This document shows positions 26,327 to 34,687 of a stretch of DNA of 64,000 bases, piece by piece. A program made the translations under genes and the position numbers. Position 1 is the stretch's first letter. Each line of letters starts with the position of its first letter. A model generated the notes under the pieces. The model worked only from the letters and a program-made list of their open reading frames with translations, had not been told where the DNA came from and made no database searches. Origin of the DNA: Chryseobacterium scophthalmum (GTDB taxonomy: Bacteria > Bacteroidota > Bacteroidia > Flavobacteriales > Weeksellaceae); the NCBI RefSeq assembly GCF_900143185.1, contig NZ_FSRQ01000001.1, positions 744,001 to 808,000 on the forward strand, in the 5' to 3' direction.

Positions 26327-26773
26327 TTATTTCGAAGGAAATTTATCTTCAATTAATTTCAAATTAATTCCATGTTCTAAGTATGCTTTACAACCATCTA
26401 AAACGGTTGTAAAACCGCCTGTATTATCATTAATTACAGATAAAAGTTCGTCTCCTTTTTCAGAATACCCATAACTTTTAATAATGACTAAAGTTCCTTT
26501 TTCCATTTCCTTAAACTCGTAATCTACATTGTTGGAAAACAATCCCCACTCTGTTTTTATCAATTGATTTGGAATAATCTGGAGAACCTTTACTTCAGAT
26601 TTCGCATTGTACATTTCCCATTCCCAAATAATAGTTTTACCTTCTTCCAGCTTGCCGGTAGATTTTGTAAACCAAAAATTGGTGGTTATTTCTGGATTAA
26701 TAAACGCTTCAAAAACCTCTTGAATTGGTTTTCTGATAAGCATTTGAGCCTGAACAAATATTTTAGATTCCAT
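26327..26773 (-). CDS. SRPBCC / AHSA1-domain protein
   Basis: 148 residues with the START-like fold pattern IRKPIQEVFEAFINPEI, WFTKSTGKLEEGK and WEMYNAKSEVKVLQI, ending in a C-terminal helix. These proteins bind hydrophobic ligands or assist Hsp90-type chaperones; no partner is evident. Starts 11 bases after the menA stop and probably shares its transcript. Confidence 0.82.
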   Translation of the reverse strand: MESKIFVQAQMLIRKPIQEVFEAFINPEITTNFWFTKSTGKLEEGKTIIWEWEMYNAKSEVKVLQIIPNQLIKTEWGLFSNNVDYEFKEMEKGTLVIIKSYGYSEKGDELLSVINDNTGGFTTVLDGCKAYLEHGINLKLIEDKFPSK

Positions 26774-26784
26774 AACAGAAAATT

Positions 26785-27714
26785 TTAGCTAAAATAATTA
26801 AGACCTACAGCCGTTAAAACCGCCATCATCAAAGTAAGAATTCCTACCTGTTTCAAAAACGGATCGAGTTGTTTTGGTTCTTTCACTGCCATGATGCTTC
26901 TTCTCAGTTTCGCAACAGGAATCAACAAAATCATTACAATAAACACGTAATAATTTTGCATCTGAATAAAATTGTTAATCCCTAAAAATACAAGAATCAA
27001 AATCAATGGAAGCTGCAATAAAACCATTTCGTAAATCATTGCATTTCTAAAACCAATTCTCAAAGCAAGACTGTTTTTCCCTGATAATCTGTCGCTTTCA
27101 ATGTCACGCATATTATTCAGATTCAAAACTGCCATACTCATCATTCCTATTGCCGTTCCCGGTAAAAGAATATCCCAAGAAAAAGTTTTTGTAAACAGAA
27201 AATAACTTCCGCAAACTGAAACCAAACCAAAGAATATAAATACGAAAACATCGCCCAATCCCATATATCCGTAAGGTTTTTTACCAACTGTATAACCAAT
27301 TGCTGCCAAAATACTCGCCACTCCCAATCCGATGAAAATATAAAATTCATTCATAAACTCAGGAATAAAAGCCAAATATAAAAGCGCAACTGTCGCTACG
27401 AAAGATAGAACAGAGAACAAAATCACAGCATTTTTCATCTGTTGTGCAGTAATTCTTCCCGATGCAACTGCTCTGGCTTCTGCTTCACCAATTCTTTTGG
27501 CATCGGTTCCTTTTACACCATCTCCGTAATCATTGGCATAATTTGATAAAACCTGATACAGCAAAGTCACCAAAAGCGCCAAAGCAAAGATTTTCCAGTC
27601 CCAAATTCCTCCATCTTCATTAAGTCTCCATTTTGCAATGAAAGACCCCATAATAATTCCGCTTAAAGAAAGCGGTAATGTTCTCAACCTTGCGGCTTTT
27701 ATCCAATCAGTCAT
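26785..27714 (-). CDS. menA: 1,4-dihydroxy-2-naphthoate octaprenyltransferase
   Basis: 309 residues with eight to nine hydrophobic segments. The first Asp-rich prenyl-diphosphate site is NDYGDGVKGTD near residue 62 and the second is NNMRDIESDRLSGKNSL near 195, the UbiA-superfamily pair in the MenA form. It attaches the polyprenyl chain to DHNA in menaquinone synthesis at the inner membrane. menB lies about 3 kb upstream on the same strand. Confidence 0.93.
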   Translation of the reverse strand: MTDWIKAARLRTLPLSLSGIIMGSFIAKWRLNEDGGIWDWKIFALALLVTLLYQVLSNYANDYGDGVKGTDAKRIGEAEARAVASGRITAQQMKNAVILFSVLSFVATVALLYLAFIPEFMNEFYIFIGLGVASILAAIGYTVGKKPYGYMGLGDVFVFIFFGLVSVCGSYFLFTKTFSWDILLPGTAIGMMSMAVLNLNNMRDIESDRLSGKNSLALRIGFRNAMIYEMVLLQLPLILILVFLGINNFIQMQNYYVFIVMILLIPVAKLRRSIMAVKEPKQLDPFLKQVGILTLMMAVLTAVGLNYFS

Positions 27715-27718
27715 AATT

Positions 27719-27780
27719 TATAAGTAATGAGTAATGGGCAATAGGTAATTTTAAAAATTACTGATTACTTATTGCTAATT
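27719..27780. repeat. Short-word inverted repeat
   Basis: GTAATTTT-A-AAAATTAC (27745-27761) is a perfect palindrome, extended by GCAATA on one side and TATTGC on the other. The left part repeats AGTAATG and GTAATGG words. It lies between PH-domain gene stop and menA start. Confidence 0.5.
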
Positions 27781-27787
27781 ATTAATA

Positions 27788-29281
27788 TTAATTTGTTTCT
27801 ATTTTATAAATGCAGTAATTCAACAGTTTTTTAAGCTTTGTAAAGTTTAAAGCAACGATCTTGAAGCGTCCTGCAGAGGTATAAAAAGTGATACTTCCTA
27901 AGTTTGTTTTTCTTTGCCAAAAATACTGAGAAATTTTCACAGTTTGAAGCTTTTCTACCTCAAAAGTTCGGTTATCGATATCCCAAATTCCTGATTTTAA
28001 TCTTATGAATCTTTCGCTGTAAAACAATTTTAAATTTCTAAAAGAAATCAGAATAAACAATTCCGCTAGAACAACATAGATAAGTGCTAAAAACCAATAA
28101 TTTATGAATAATTCTTTTTCAATAAAGAAAACAAGAAACAAAGGAAAAGCAATCCATTGAAAAGTATGGACGATAATTAATCTGAAATTAGGTTTTAACT
28201 CATTTTCAAAAACAGGATTTTCTTTCCAAATTGTTGAAATCAGTTTAGCTTTTTCTGTATTATTAATTCCGGGAACGGCCGCAACTTTTTTTTCATCTTC
28301 TTCATTTTTTCCGATCTGAAGAAATTTCACAAAAGAAATTTTCATTTTCTTCTGGATCCAGTTCTGTGTTTCAGTAATTACCTGAACTTTTGATTTGTTG
28401 ACAATTGAATTTCGGGTATTGAACAATCCATACTCAAAAGAAAAACTCTGGTTATTTTCGCTGATCTTAAAGTTGAAAAATTTAATCAACGTACGAACCG
28501 TATTGATCAGAATTCCTACAATAATGACAACCACAACAATTCCAAGAATAACAGGAATAGAAAATGCCAAAAACTGCGATTCTAGAGTATCGTAATCTAA
28601 TGGCGTATCAAATTCTACTTTTTTAAGCAAATTAGTCAGCTCAGAAAATCCATAAATCAGTAAACTGACCAGTGCAAAAAAACTTTGAATATAATTTGCC
28701 GTAATGCCATATTTTAAAATACTGAGCGTAGAAATTTTGATTGAACGAAGTTTTTCAACTTCTTGATTCTCGTTATTTTCAACATCCTTTATTAAAGTAT
28801 TTTCGAGCTGAGTTTCTGTTAAAAGATATTTTTTAAGGTCAATTGCATTCTGTTTCGTCAATGCCGAAATTTTGACTTCTTTTTCTGAACTTCCGGGAGT
28901 ATCGATTTCGAGTTTGTAGATATTGAAAAAACGATGAACAAAAGGTTGCGAAATATTCACTTCCTGAATATTTTCTTTTTTAATCTTAGTTACCGATGTA
29001 TTGATGATTCCTTCATGAATAACAAATTCCTCGTTTTCTTCATCAATATAATATTTGAAATGATAGTATTGCAACACCGCAGAAATAATGAGAATTAAGA
29101 GTCCGGCAATTATGGCAAGAACAATAATCCAAGGTTCTATTTTATCTTTTCTGACAAAAAAAAGGATAACAAAAACCCATAAGTTTTTAATCACCATTCC
29201 GATATTGTACAGAAAAAGCAATACGATACCCGTTTTTGACTGTCTTTGAGGCTGAAAAAAAGAATTAAGCTTCTCCTCCAT
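27788..29281 (-). CDS. PH-domain (YdbT-like, bPH2) membrane protein
   Basis: 497 residues from the ATG at 29281 (MEEKLNSFFQPQRQSKT), chosen over a more upstream start because it leaves only a 17-base overlap with the preceding gene. Three bacterial PH (DUF304) repeats alternate with pairs of membrane helices: strands such as FVIHEGIINTSVTKIKKENI, FEYGLFNTRNSIVNKSKVQ and RLKSGIWDIDNRTFEVEKLQ mark each repeat. The paired YdbS/YdbT genes are widespread; role unknown. Confidence 0.85.
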   Translation of the reverse strand: MEEKLNSFFQPQRQSKTGIVLLFLYNIGMVIKNLWVFVILFFVRKDKIEPWIIVLAIIAGLLILIISAVLQYYHFKYYIDEENEEFVIHEGIINTSVTKIKKENIQEVNISQPFVHRFFNIYKLEIDTPGSSEKEVKISALTKQNAIDLKKYLLTETQLENTLIKDVENNENQEVEKLRSIKISTLSILKYGITANYIQSFFALVSLLIYGFSELTNLLKKVEFDTPLDYDTLESQFLAFSIPVILGIVVVVIIVGILINTVRTLIKFFNFKISENNQSFSFEYGLFNTRNSIVNKSKVQVITETQNWIQKKMKISFVKFLQIGKNEEDEKKVAAVPGINNTEKAKLISTIWKENPVFENELKPNFRLIIVHTFQWIAFPLFLVFFIEKELFINYWFLALIYVVLAELFILISFRNLKLFYSERFIRLKSGIWDIDNRTFEVEKLQTVKISQYFWQRKTNLGSITFYTSAGRFKIVALNFTKLKKLLNYCIYKIETN

Positions 29282-29810
29282 CTTCTGTTTTTTCTTTCGA
29301 AATTGTTCCTCTGATGTGATGATTAATTCCTTCTGCAATATCTTCAGGAAGACCGTTTACAGTAACATCTCCACCGCTAACTCCAGCCGTAAAAACAGAA
29401 ACCGATTTCAAGCCCAATATTTTAGAAAACCAGCCCTGCTCTACTTTGATGTGCTGAATCCTGTTGAATGGAACAATAATTACGCTTCGTTTCAACCAAC
29501 CAAATTGATATACCAAATCTTTTTCACGAACTGCATATTTTCTGAATTTAAAACCAATCAGCGCATTCAGAAAAAGAAAAACGATCATCAGAAAAATTCC
29601 AATGACAATCGCCCAAATCTGAATCATGCTCAAATTGAAATAAAAAAAATAAAAAGCTACAGCAACTGCTCCGATTAGAAAAGCAGAGAATAAACCCAGA
29701 TTAAATAAAATAATTTTAAGGTATTTTGGTGAAACCGCCATCAGTTTTAAATCCTCGAAATCAGGAATTTCGAAATCTAAAATCTGTGGGTTTTGAAAGT
29801 TTTGTTCCAT
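29265..29810 (-). CDS. PH-domain (YdbS-like, bPH2) membrane protein
   Basis: 181 residues. Two membrane helices (about 32-54 and 62-86) are followed by one bPH2 domain (VYQFGWLKRSVIIVPFNRIQ and SVFTAGVSGGDVTVNGL). Overlaps the YdbT-like gene by 17 bases, so the two are translated together and probably form a complex. Confidence 0.87.
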   Translation of the reverse strand: MEQNFQNPQILDFEIPDFEDLKLMAVSPKYLKIILFNLGLFSAFLIGAVAVAFYFFYFNLSMIQIWAIVIGIFLMIVFLFLNALIGFKFRKYAVREKDLVYQFGWLKRSVIIVPFNRIQHIKVEQGWFSKILGLKSVSVFTAGVSGGDVTVNGLPEDIAEGINHHIRGTISKEKTEDGGEA

Positions 29811-29891
29811 ATTATAAAGATCTCTCGCAGATTTTCCAGATAAAGCAGATTCTTATTATTTATTGTCTGCAAAATCATCCGAAAGAATAAA

Positions 29892-30530
29892 TTAAATTTT
29901 AAAACTCAGTTTAGGTCTGAGCATAGCGCAGTAAATCAGCATTAGAAAAGCAAAAATTAAATAATAAGATTCTTTGGGAGAATAGTGAATAAGTTTGTCC
30001 CAGAAGTTAGCTTTTGAAAATTTATATTCATCTGCATCAAAATAACCAAATCCACAACCTCCATTACCATCTATACCAGAAAACATTTGATAATCATTTT
30101 TTTTGTAAAGAACATATAAACTATTGGTTTCATCCATATCAAGACCGTACCTTTCCTGTTTGGTTTTCAACATAATATTGAGTAAGCCAATAATATCTGC
30201 GTAAATATTTTTATCAGAAAGCTGAAATCGTACCCCGGTTTTGTCAATATCATTTTCTTTTAACTGATTGATCTCTTTAATGAAATTTTCTTCAGTTTTT
30301 TCGTCAAAACCCGGCTTTACATTAATTGTTTTGTAATTCCAGCCATCAATAGGAATCTTCGCAAATTCAGGAACTTTTTCTCCTTTTTTAGCTTTATAAG
30401 GAAGTCCAATATCTATCGCTCTCCTATTCATTTGATCGTAAACAGGCGTCGCATAGTACAGAAACAAAAGAGGAACTAAAAGTGCACTGATAATTCCGGC
30501 AACATAATATATTTTTTTATGCTTTCTCAT
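29892..30530 (-). CDS. Membrane protein with large extracytoplasmic domain, unknown function
   Basis: 212 residues. One membrane segment near the N-terminus (8-27) and one near the C-terminus (190-205), with a soluble domain of about 160 residues between. The part GVRFQLSDKNIYADIIGLLN recalls the ExbD periplasmic fold, but this is weak and the topology differs. No family named. 81 bases upstream of the YdbS-like gene. Confidence 0.6.
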   Translation of the reverse strand: MRKHKKIYYVAGIISALLVPLLFLYYATPVYDQMNRRAIDIGLPYKAKKGEKVPEFAKIPIDGWNYKTINVKPGFDEKTEENFIKEINQLKENDIDKTGVRFQLSDKNIYADIIGLLNIMLKTKQERYGLDMDETNSLYVLYKKNDYQMFSGIDGNGGCGFGYFDADEYKFSKANFWDKLIHYSPKESYYLIFAFLMLIYCAMLRPKLSFKI

Positions 30531-30562
30531 TTCTATTGAATTTAGAACTTCCCTAAATTACA

Positions 30563-30600
30563 AAATAATAGGTAATGAAATCACTCATTACCTATTATTT
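30563..30600 (-). terminator. Long AT-rich hairpin after menB, likely terminator
   Basis: Perfect 16-bp stem (30563-30578 with 30585-30600), loop AATCAC, then TTTTG on the minus strand, five bases after the menB stop. Its words (TAATAGGTAATGA) are like those of the other short-word repeats here. Confidence 0.7.
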
Positions 30601-30605
30601 ATATT

Positions 30606-31442
30606 TTAAGAAATCCACTGATCTTTACCAAAGTCTGGTTTTCTCTTTTCAAGGAAAGCATTTCTACCTTCTTTTGCTTCTTCAGTCATGTACGCCAAAC
30701 GGGTTGCTTCACCCGCAAAAACCTGTTGACCAACCATTCCGTCGTCTGTAAGGTTCATTGCAAACTTCAACATTCTGATTGACATTGGAGATTTAGCTAA
30801 AATTTCCTGCGCCCATTCGTAAGCAGTATCTTCAAGCTCGTCATGAGGAATTACAGCATTCACCATTCCCATGTCGAAAGCTTCCTGTGCATTATAATTT
30901 CTTCCTAAAAAGAAAATCTCACGCGCTTTTTTCTGTCCAACCATTTTCGCTAAATAAGCAGAACCGTAACCACCGTCAAAGCTAGTTACGTCAGCGTCAG
31001 TTTGCTTGAAAATTGCGTGTTCTTTACTTGCTAAAGTTAAATCACAAACTACATGAAGCGAGTGACCACCACCAACTGCCCAACCCGGAACAACCGCAAT
31101 CACAGCTTTTGGCATAAAACGGATCAGTCTTTGAACTTCAAGAATATTCAAACGGTGTCTTCCATCTTCGCCTACATAACCTTGCTGACCTCTTGCTTTT
31201 TGGTCGCCTCCGCTACAGAAAGCCCAAACTCCATCTTTAGAACTTGGCCCTTCCCCTGAAAGCAAAACCACGCCAATTGACGGATCTTCTGATGCATCAT
31301 AAAAAGCATCATACAATTCCGAAGTTGTTTTTGGTCTGAAAGCATTACGGATTTCTGGTCTGTTGAAGGCAATTCTTGCCACCCCGTTGCATTTTTTATA
31401 AGTAATATCTTCGTATTCCTTTACGGTTTTCCACTCGATCAT
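30606..31442 (-). CDS. menB: 1,4-dihydroxy-2-naphthoyl-CoA synthase
   Basis: 278 residues, crotonase fold. FCSGGDQKARGQQGYVG near 80 and VPGWAVGGGHSLHVVCDL near 118 are MenB-specific; TDADVTSFDGGYGSAYLA near 150 carries the catalytic Asp/Tyr region. Performs the ring closure of o-succinylbenzoyl-CoA in menaquinone synthesis. Other men genes are not in the window apart from menA. Confidence 0.95.
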   Translation of the reverse strand: MIEWKTVKEYEDITYKKCNGVARIAFNRPEIRNAFRPKTTSELYDAFYDASEDPSIGVVLLSGEGPSSKDGVWAFCSGGDQKARGQQGYVGEDGRHRLNILEVQRLIRFMPKAVIAVVPGWAVGGGHSLHVVCDLTLASKEHAIFKQTDADVTSFDGGYGSAYLAKMVGQKKAREIFFLGRNYNAQEAFDMGMVNAVIPHDELEDTAYEWAQEILAKSPMSIRMLKFAMNLTDDGMVGQQVFAGEATRLAYMTEEAKEGRNAFLEKRKPDFGKDQWIS

Positions 31443-31577
31443 TTTGTAAAAATTTTCCCCAAATATACGGAATTAGGGAGAGATTTTTATGATAGTCATT
31501 CTTGAAATATGAATAATGATTAATTGGTAATAAGTAATTTGATGCGAAATTTTAAAGGAATTATTTCTTTGCCATAA

Positions 31578-31642
31578 AGTTTTTCATTTCGTAAGAATGT
31601 AGTGAGTTTATTTTTCTGTTTAGATTACTGCGGAATGACAAA
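31578..31642. repeat. REP-like palindromic element, decayed copy 2
   Basis: Shares TTTCATTTCG at the left and TTAGATT...GGAATGACAAAG at the right with the element at 22481-22561. The centre has diverged, so it is probably an old copy. Confidence 0.45.
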
Positions 31643-31746
31643 GCGAGAATAAGTTTTTTATTTAGAATAAAGTGAAGCAGAATAAAGATCTCAATAGCGT
31701 TCATTTTTTGTGTTCAAAAGCCTGAGTAATTTAAAATCTAAATATG

Positions 31747-31754
31747 TAAATTTG
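31747..31754 (+). promoter_or_regulatory. TAnnTTTG -7 box of the toxin-antitoxin operon
   Basis: TAAATTTG, 17 bases upstream of the antitoxin ATG. No clear -33 element at the right distance. Confidence 0.5.
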
Positions 31755-31771
31755 AATAAAAGATTTTGAAA

Positions 31772-32014
31772 ATGAGTACTTCTGAATTACAAATGAAACT
31801 TGATTTGATCAATAGAATATCAATATTGGATGATGCCAGAATTATTAAAGAGATTAAAAAATTGCTGGATTTTGAACTTGATGAAAAAGTATATGAACTT
31901 AATCAACCCCAAAAAAGCAGAATTGAAGAAGCTCGTAATGAATATAAAAATGCTCAGATATTAACTGAAGAAGATGCTAATAATGAAATTGACCAATGGC
32001 TCAACAAAAAATAA
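31772..32014 (+). CDS. Antitoxin component of type II toxin-antitoxin pair
   Basis: 80 residues from the ATG at 31772 (MSTSELQMKLDLINRISIL); an in-frame TTG six bases earlier is less likely. Helical, with an amphipathic N-terminal part and a charged C-terminal tail (EEDANNEIDQWLNKK), as in small Bacteroidota antitoxins without a clear DNA-binding motif. It overlaps the toxin gene by 19 bases. Identity rests mainly on this partner. Confidence 0.8.
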   Translation: MSTSELQMKLDLINRISILDDARIIKEIKKLLDFELDEKVYELNQPQKSRIEEARNEYKNAQILTEEDANNEIDQWLNKK

Positions 32015-32280
32015 TCTGGACTAAAAAAGCCAATATTGAACGTAAAGAAATTTTAGAATATTGGATTGATAAAAATAAATCAGCAACATTCAGTAAAAAA
32101 TTGAATTTGTTTTTTGTTGAATCTTTAAAGCAAATCTGTATTTATCCAAATCTCGGTAGAAAAACTAGTGATGAAAAAACAAGAGTTATCATTGTTAGAA
32201 ACTATTTAATTTTTTATGAGTTCAACGAAAAAGAAATCATCATACAATCTGTTTGGGATGGTAGACGCAACACAAAATAA
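31996..32280 (+). CDS. RelE/ParE-family toxin
   Basis: 94 residues with the RelE/ParE fold pattern: IIWTKKANIERKEILEYW at the start, IYPNLGRKTSD near 55, then RVIIVRNYLIFYEFNEKEI and the closing strand IIIQSVWDGRRNTK. Either an mRNA interferase (RelE) or gyrase poison (ParE); the sequence does not decide. Starts inside the antitoxin gene. Confidence 0.88.
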   Translation: MAQQKIIWTKKANIERKEILEYWIDKNKSATFSKKLNLFFVESLKQICIYPNLGRKTSDEKTRVIIVRNYLIFYEFNEKEIIIQSVWDGRRNTK

Positions 32281-32308
32281 AAAGCCAGCTCTCACGAATC
32301 GGCTTTTT
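32279..32308. terminator. Terminator hairpin, duplicated copy B
   Basis: AAAAAGCC (32279-32286) pairs with GGCTTTTT (32301-32308). Its loop CTCTCACGAA is identical to that of the hairpin at 32921-32948. Serves the toxin gene and the convergent pseudogene. Confidence 0.85.
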
Positions 32309-32311
32309 CAA

Positions 32312-32882
32312 TTATATTTTATCTAAAATCTTTTTTGGTAAAATTCTCACTAATTGGGGCTTATAATGTTTTTCAAGAATTAAAAACTTCCAATATTTTT
32401 TATCTGTTGAAATTGCACATGCTCTCATTTTGGCATTAATAACATAAACTCCTTTTTTCAATAATTGCACATTATCTTGTACATATTTAGCCTTTATAGC
32501 CGTTTCAATTTTATTTTGCGTCTCATCATTCATCGAACTGATATCACATTGTAGTTTTAAACCATAGTTTGTAATAGAAAAATACTCCCCATCAAAATTC
32601 TGGTTTCTCAATTACTCCAAAACTTAAATCCTGTATATTAATTTTCAGAAGTGAATTATTGTAAGTCATTTCCAGAATTTGCGTCATCTGTTCTTTAGAA
32701 ATTACCGTAAAATATTTTGGATAAATACAATCTACAGCTTGGTTCATCTTTTTAGCCTTAATACTATTGACAAAATAAGTAAGAGATTTTTTTATCTGAA
32801 TTTCCTCAGAGCTTCCTTTAGCTTGAGCGAAAGAAAGTATAGATATAAGAACAAATAATATTGTAATGAATTTATTTTTCAT
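32312..32882 (-). pseudogene. Frameshifted paralogue of the secreted protein at 32955-33530
   Basis: Two reading frames, a 96-codon N-terminal part (32592-32882) and a C-terminal part (32312 to about 32600), together align end to end with the 191-residue neighbour: KSLTYFVNSIKAKKM against KSMVYFANTIKYKKL, GEYFSITNYGLKL against GENFSITSYYLKL, and ILPKKILDK at both C-termini. One extra base in the A-run at 32594-32597 (T-run on the coding strand) breaks the frame after IEKPEF; removing one restores EFDGEYFSI. A sequencing error in the homopolymer cannot be excluded. Confidence 0.85.
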
Positions 32883-32920
32883 CTTAAAAAATTAGTTTTT
32901 TTTGAACACAAAAGTAATAA

Positions 32921-32948
32921 AAAAGCCGACTCTCACGAATCGGCTTTT
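32921..32948 (-). terminator. Terminator hairpin, duplicated copy A
   Basis: AAAAGCCGA (32921-32929) pairs with TCGGCTTTT (32940-32948); T-run on the minus strand after it. Lies just after the stop of the intact paralogue and is nearly identical to the hairpin at 32279. Confidence 0.88.
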
Positions 32949-32954
32949 ACATTT

Positions 32955-33530
32955 TCACAACTTATCCAAAATCTTTTTTGGCAGAACTTTCGTCAGTTGT
33001 TTTTTATATTCTTTATCTGCAAAAACCACTTTCCAGTTTTTCTTATCTTTTGAAACGGCAACCATTTTCATCGGTGCGTTAATAATATAAGCGCCTTCTT
33101 TAGCAAGATATTCTACAGTTCCCTGTCCATATTTTTTGGTAAGCATCTCTGAAATAGATTTTTTCATTTCTTCATTCATCGAACTTACATCCGCTTTTAA
33201 TTTTAAGTAATAGCTTGTAATTGAAAAATTTTCGCCTTCAACTAGCTCGGGTTTTCCTACCGAAATAAATTTCATATCCAGAACATCTATTTTCACAAAA
33301 GGATTATTGTAGGTCATGTTCAGCATTTGCGTGAACTTCTCCTTATTGACAATCGTGAAGAATTTTGGATAAATAGCATCAACAGTCTGGTCTAGCTTTT
33401 TATACTTAATTGTATTGGCAAAATAAACCATCGATTTTCTGATTGCCTGATCGTCTGTATTTACTTTTGTTTGAGCAAAAGAAAACAGAGAAACAAAAAT
33501 AAACAGCGCTGTAATTAATTTAGTTTTCAT
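32955..33530 (-). CDS. Secreted protein of unknown function (intact paralogue)
   Basis: 191 residues with a signal peptide (MKTKLITALFIFVSLFSFAQ). The mature part is mixed helix and strand with a Lys-rich C-terminus (TKVLPKKILDKL). No family recognised. A second, broken copy follows it directly downstream with its own near-identical terminator, showing a tandem duplication of gene plus terminator. Confidence 0.75.
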   Translation of the reverse strand: MKTKLITALFIFVSLFSFAQTKVNTDDQAIRKSMVYFANTIKYKKLDQTVDAIYPKFFTIVNKEKFTQMLNMTYNNPFVKIDVLDMKFISVGKPELVEGENFSITSYYLKLKADVSSMNEEMKKSISEMLTKKYGQGTVEYLAKEGAYIINAPMKMVAVSKDKKNWKVVFADKEYKKQLTKVLPKKILDKL

Positions 33531-33553
33531 GAAATGATTTTATTTAAAATTAT

Positions 33554-33580
33554 AAAAGCCATCTCTTTCGAGACGGCTTT
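33554..33580 (-). terminator. Terminator of the cyclophilin-FKBP gene
   Basis: AAAGCC (33555-33560) with GGCTTT (33575-33580), inner TCTC / GAGA, loop TTTC, one mismatch. It resembles the two neighbouring terminators in outline but not in loop sequence. Confidence 0.8.
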
Positions 33581-33603
33581 CAAATATATTTAAAAATTTC
33601 CGA

Positions 33604-34686
33604 TTAAGGAACTTTTACCAATTCTACATCGAAGATTAACCATGCATTTGGCGGAATAACTCCTCCTGCACCTCTTTCCCCGTAACCCATTGCTGGTGGA
33701 ATCAATAAAGTAGCTGTTTCACCTTCTTTCAATAACAAAATTCCTTCATCCCATCCTTTGATTACTCTACCTGTTCCTACAGGGAATTCAAGAGGTTCAT
33801 TTCTTTTGAATGAAGAGTCGAATTCAGTTCCGTTAGTCAATTTACCTGCGTAATGCACTTGTACATTGTCACCAGCTTTAGCAGCTTTTCCTTCAGTCTT
33901 TTTAGTAATTTTATAGTAAAGACCAGATTCAGTTACCTGCATTCCAGCTTTTAAATCTTCCAAAGCTTTCTTAGCTTCAGCTTCAGCTTTTTCAGCCATA
34001 GCTTTGTTATTTGCAGCGATTTTACCTTTTCCTTCGTTGAAAGTTTTTGCAGCATCATATCCTTTATACTCATCTCCTTTGCTGAAAATGCTTACTTTTT
34101 CAAGAACGATGTCTGTTTTTGGTTTATCCTGAGCTCCTTTTTCAACCGTAGCAATTGCATCGATAGTTTCAGTTCCTTTTACAACTTCACCAAAGATAGT
34201 GTGCCTTCCGTCTAACCAAGGTGTAGCCACTTCAGTAATGAAGAACTGAGAACCGTTTGTGTTTGGTCCTGAATTAGCCATCGAAAGAATACCTTTTCCT
34301 GTGTGTTTAAGGTCGTTTTTCTCGTCTTCAAATTTGTATCCAGGATCTCCCATTCCTGTTCCTTGAGGATCACCTCCCTGAATCATGAAATCTTTAATTA
34401 CTCTGTGGAAGATTGTTCCGTCATAAAAAGGAACTCCTTTCGCTTTCGCTTTATTATCGATTTTCCCTTCTGCAAGACCAACAAAGTTAGCCACAGTTAC
34501 CGGTGATTTTTTGTCTTCAAATTTTACAATAAGGTTACCTTTTGTAGTTTGAATATTAGCATAAAGTCCGTCTTTAAGCCCTTCGTAAGTTTCTTTGTCT
34601 ACGTTCATCTTTTTATAAATTGGAGTACAGCTTAAAAGCGAAACGCTTGCCGCTGCTAAGATTATATTTTTGTTTAAGAATTTCAT
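33604..34686 (-). CDS. Lipoprotein with fused cyclophilin and FKBP peptidyl-prolyl isomerase domains
   Basis: 360 residues. Lipobox ends at C20 (VSLLSC). A cyclophilin domain spans about 40-205 (FHRVIKDFMIQGGDPQGTG, SMANSGPNTNGSQFFIT), an Ala/Glu/Lys-rich helix bridges 225-250, and an FKBP domain follows at 255-360 (VQVHYAGKLTNGTEFDSS, VIKGWDEGILLLKEGE, GYGERGAGGVIPPNAWLIFDVEL). Catalytic residues of both types are present. Likely folds exported proteins at the envelope. It ends two bases after the GldI-like gene on the same strand, so they form an operon. Confidence 0.93.
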   Translation of the reverse strand: MKFLNKNIILAAASVSLLSCTPIYKKMNVDKETYEGLKDGLYANIQTTKGNLIVKFEDKKSPVTVANFVGLAEGKIDNKAKAKGVPFYDGTIFHRVIKDFMIQGGDPQGTGMGDPGYKFEDEKNDLKHTGKGILSMANSGPNTNGSQFFITEVATPWLDGRHTIFGEVVKGTETIDAIATVEKGAQDKPKTDIVLEKVSIFSKGDEYKGYDAAKTFNEGKGKIAANNKAMAEKAEAEAKKALEDLKAGMQVTESGLYYKITKKTEGKAAKAGDNVQVHYAGKLTNGTEFDSSFKRNEPLEFPVGTGRVIKGWDEGILLLKEGETATLLIPPAMGYGERGAGGVIPPNAWLIFDVELVKVP

Positions 34687-34687
34687 T

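Larger units (their letters stand above)
31443..31771. other. Intergenic region with decayed repeats
   Basis: No gene seen. Contains short-word repeat text around 31500-31530 (ATAATGATTAATTGGTAATAAG) and a degraded REP-like element at about 31578-31642, then the promoter area of the toxin-antitoxin pair. Confidence 0.5.

Noticed and set aside
29892..30530. ExbD-like protein
   Set aside because: Only a short stretch is reminiscent; there are two membrane segments instead of one, and no ExbB or TonB gene is adjacent.
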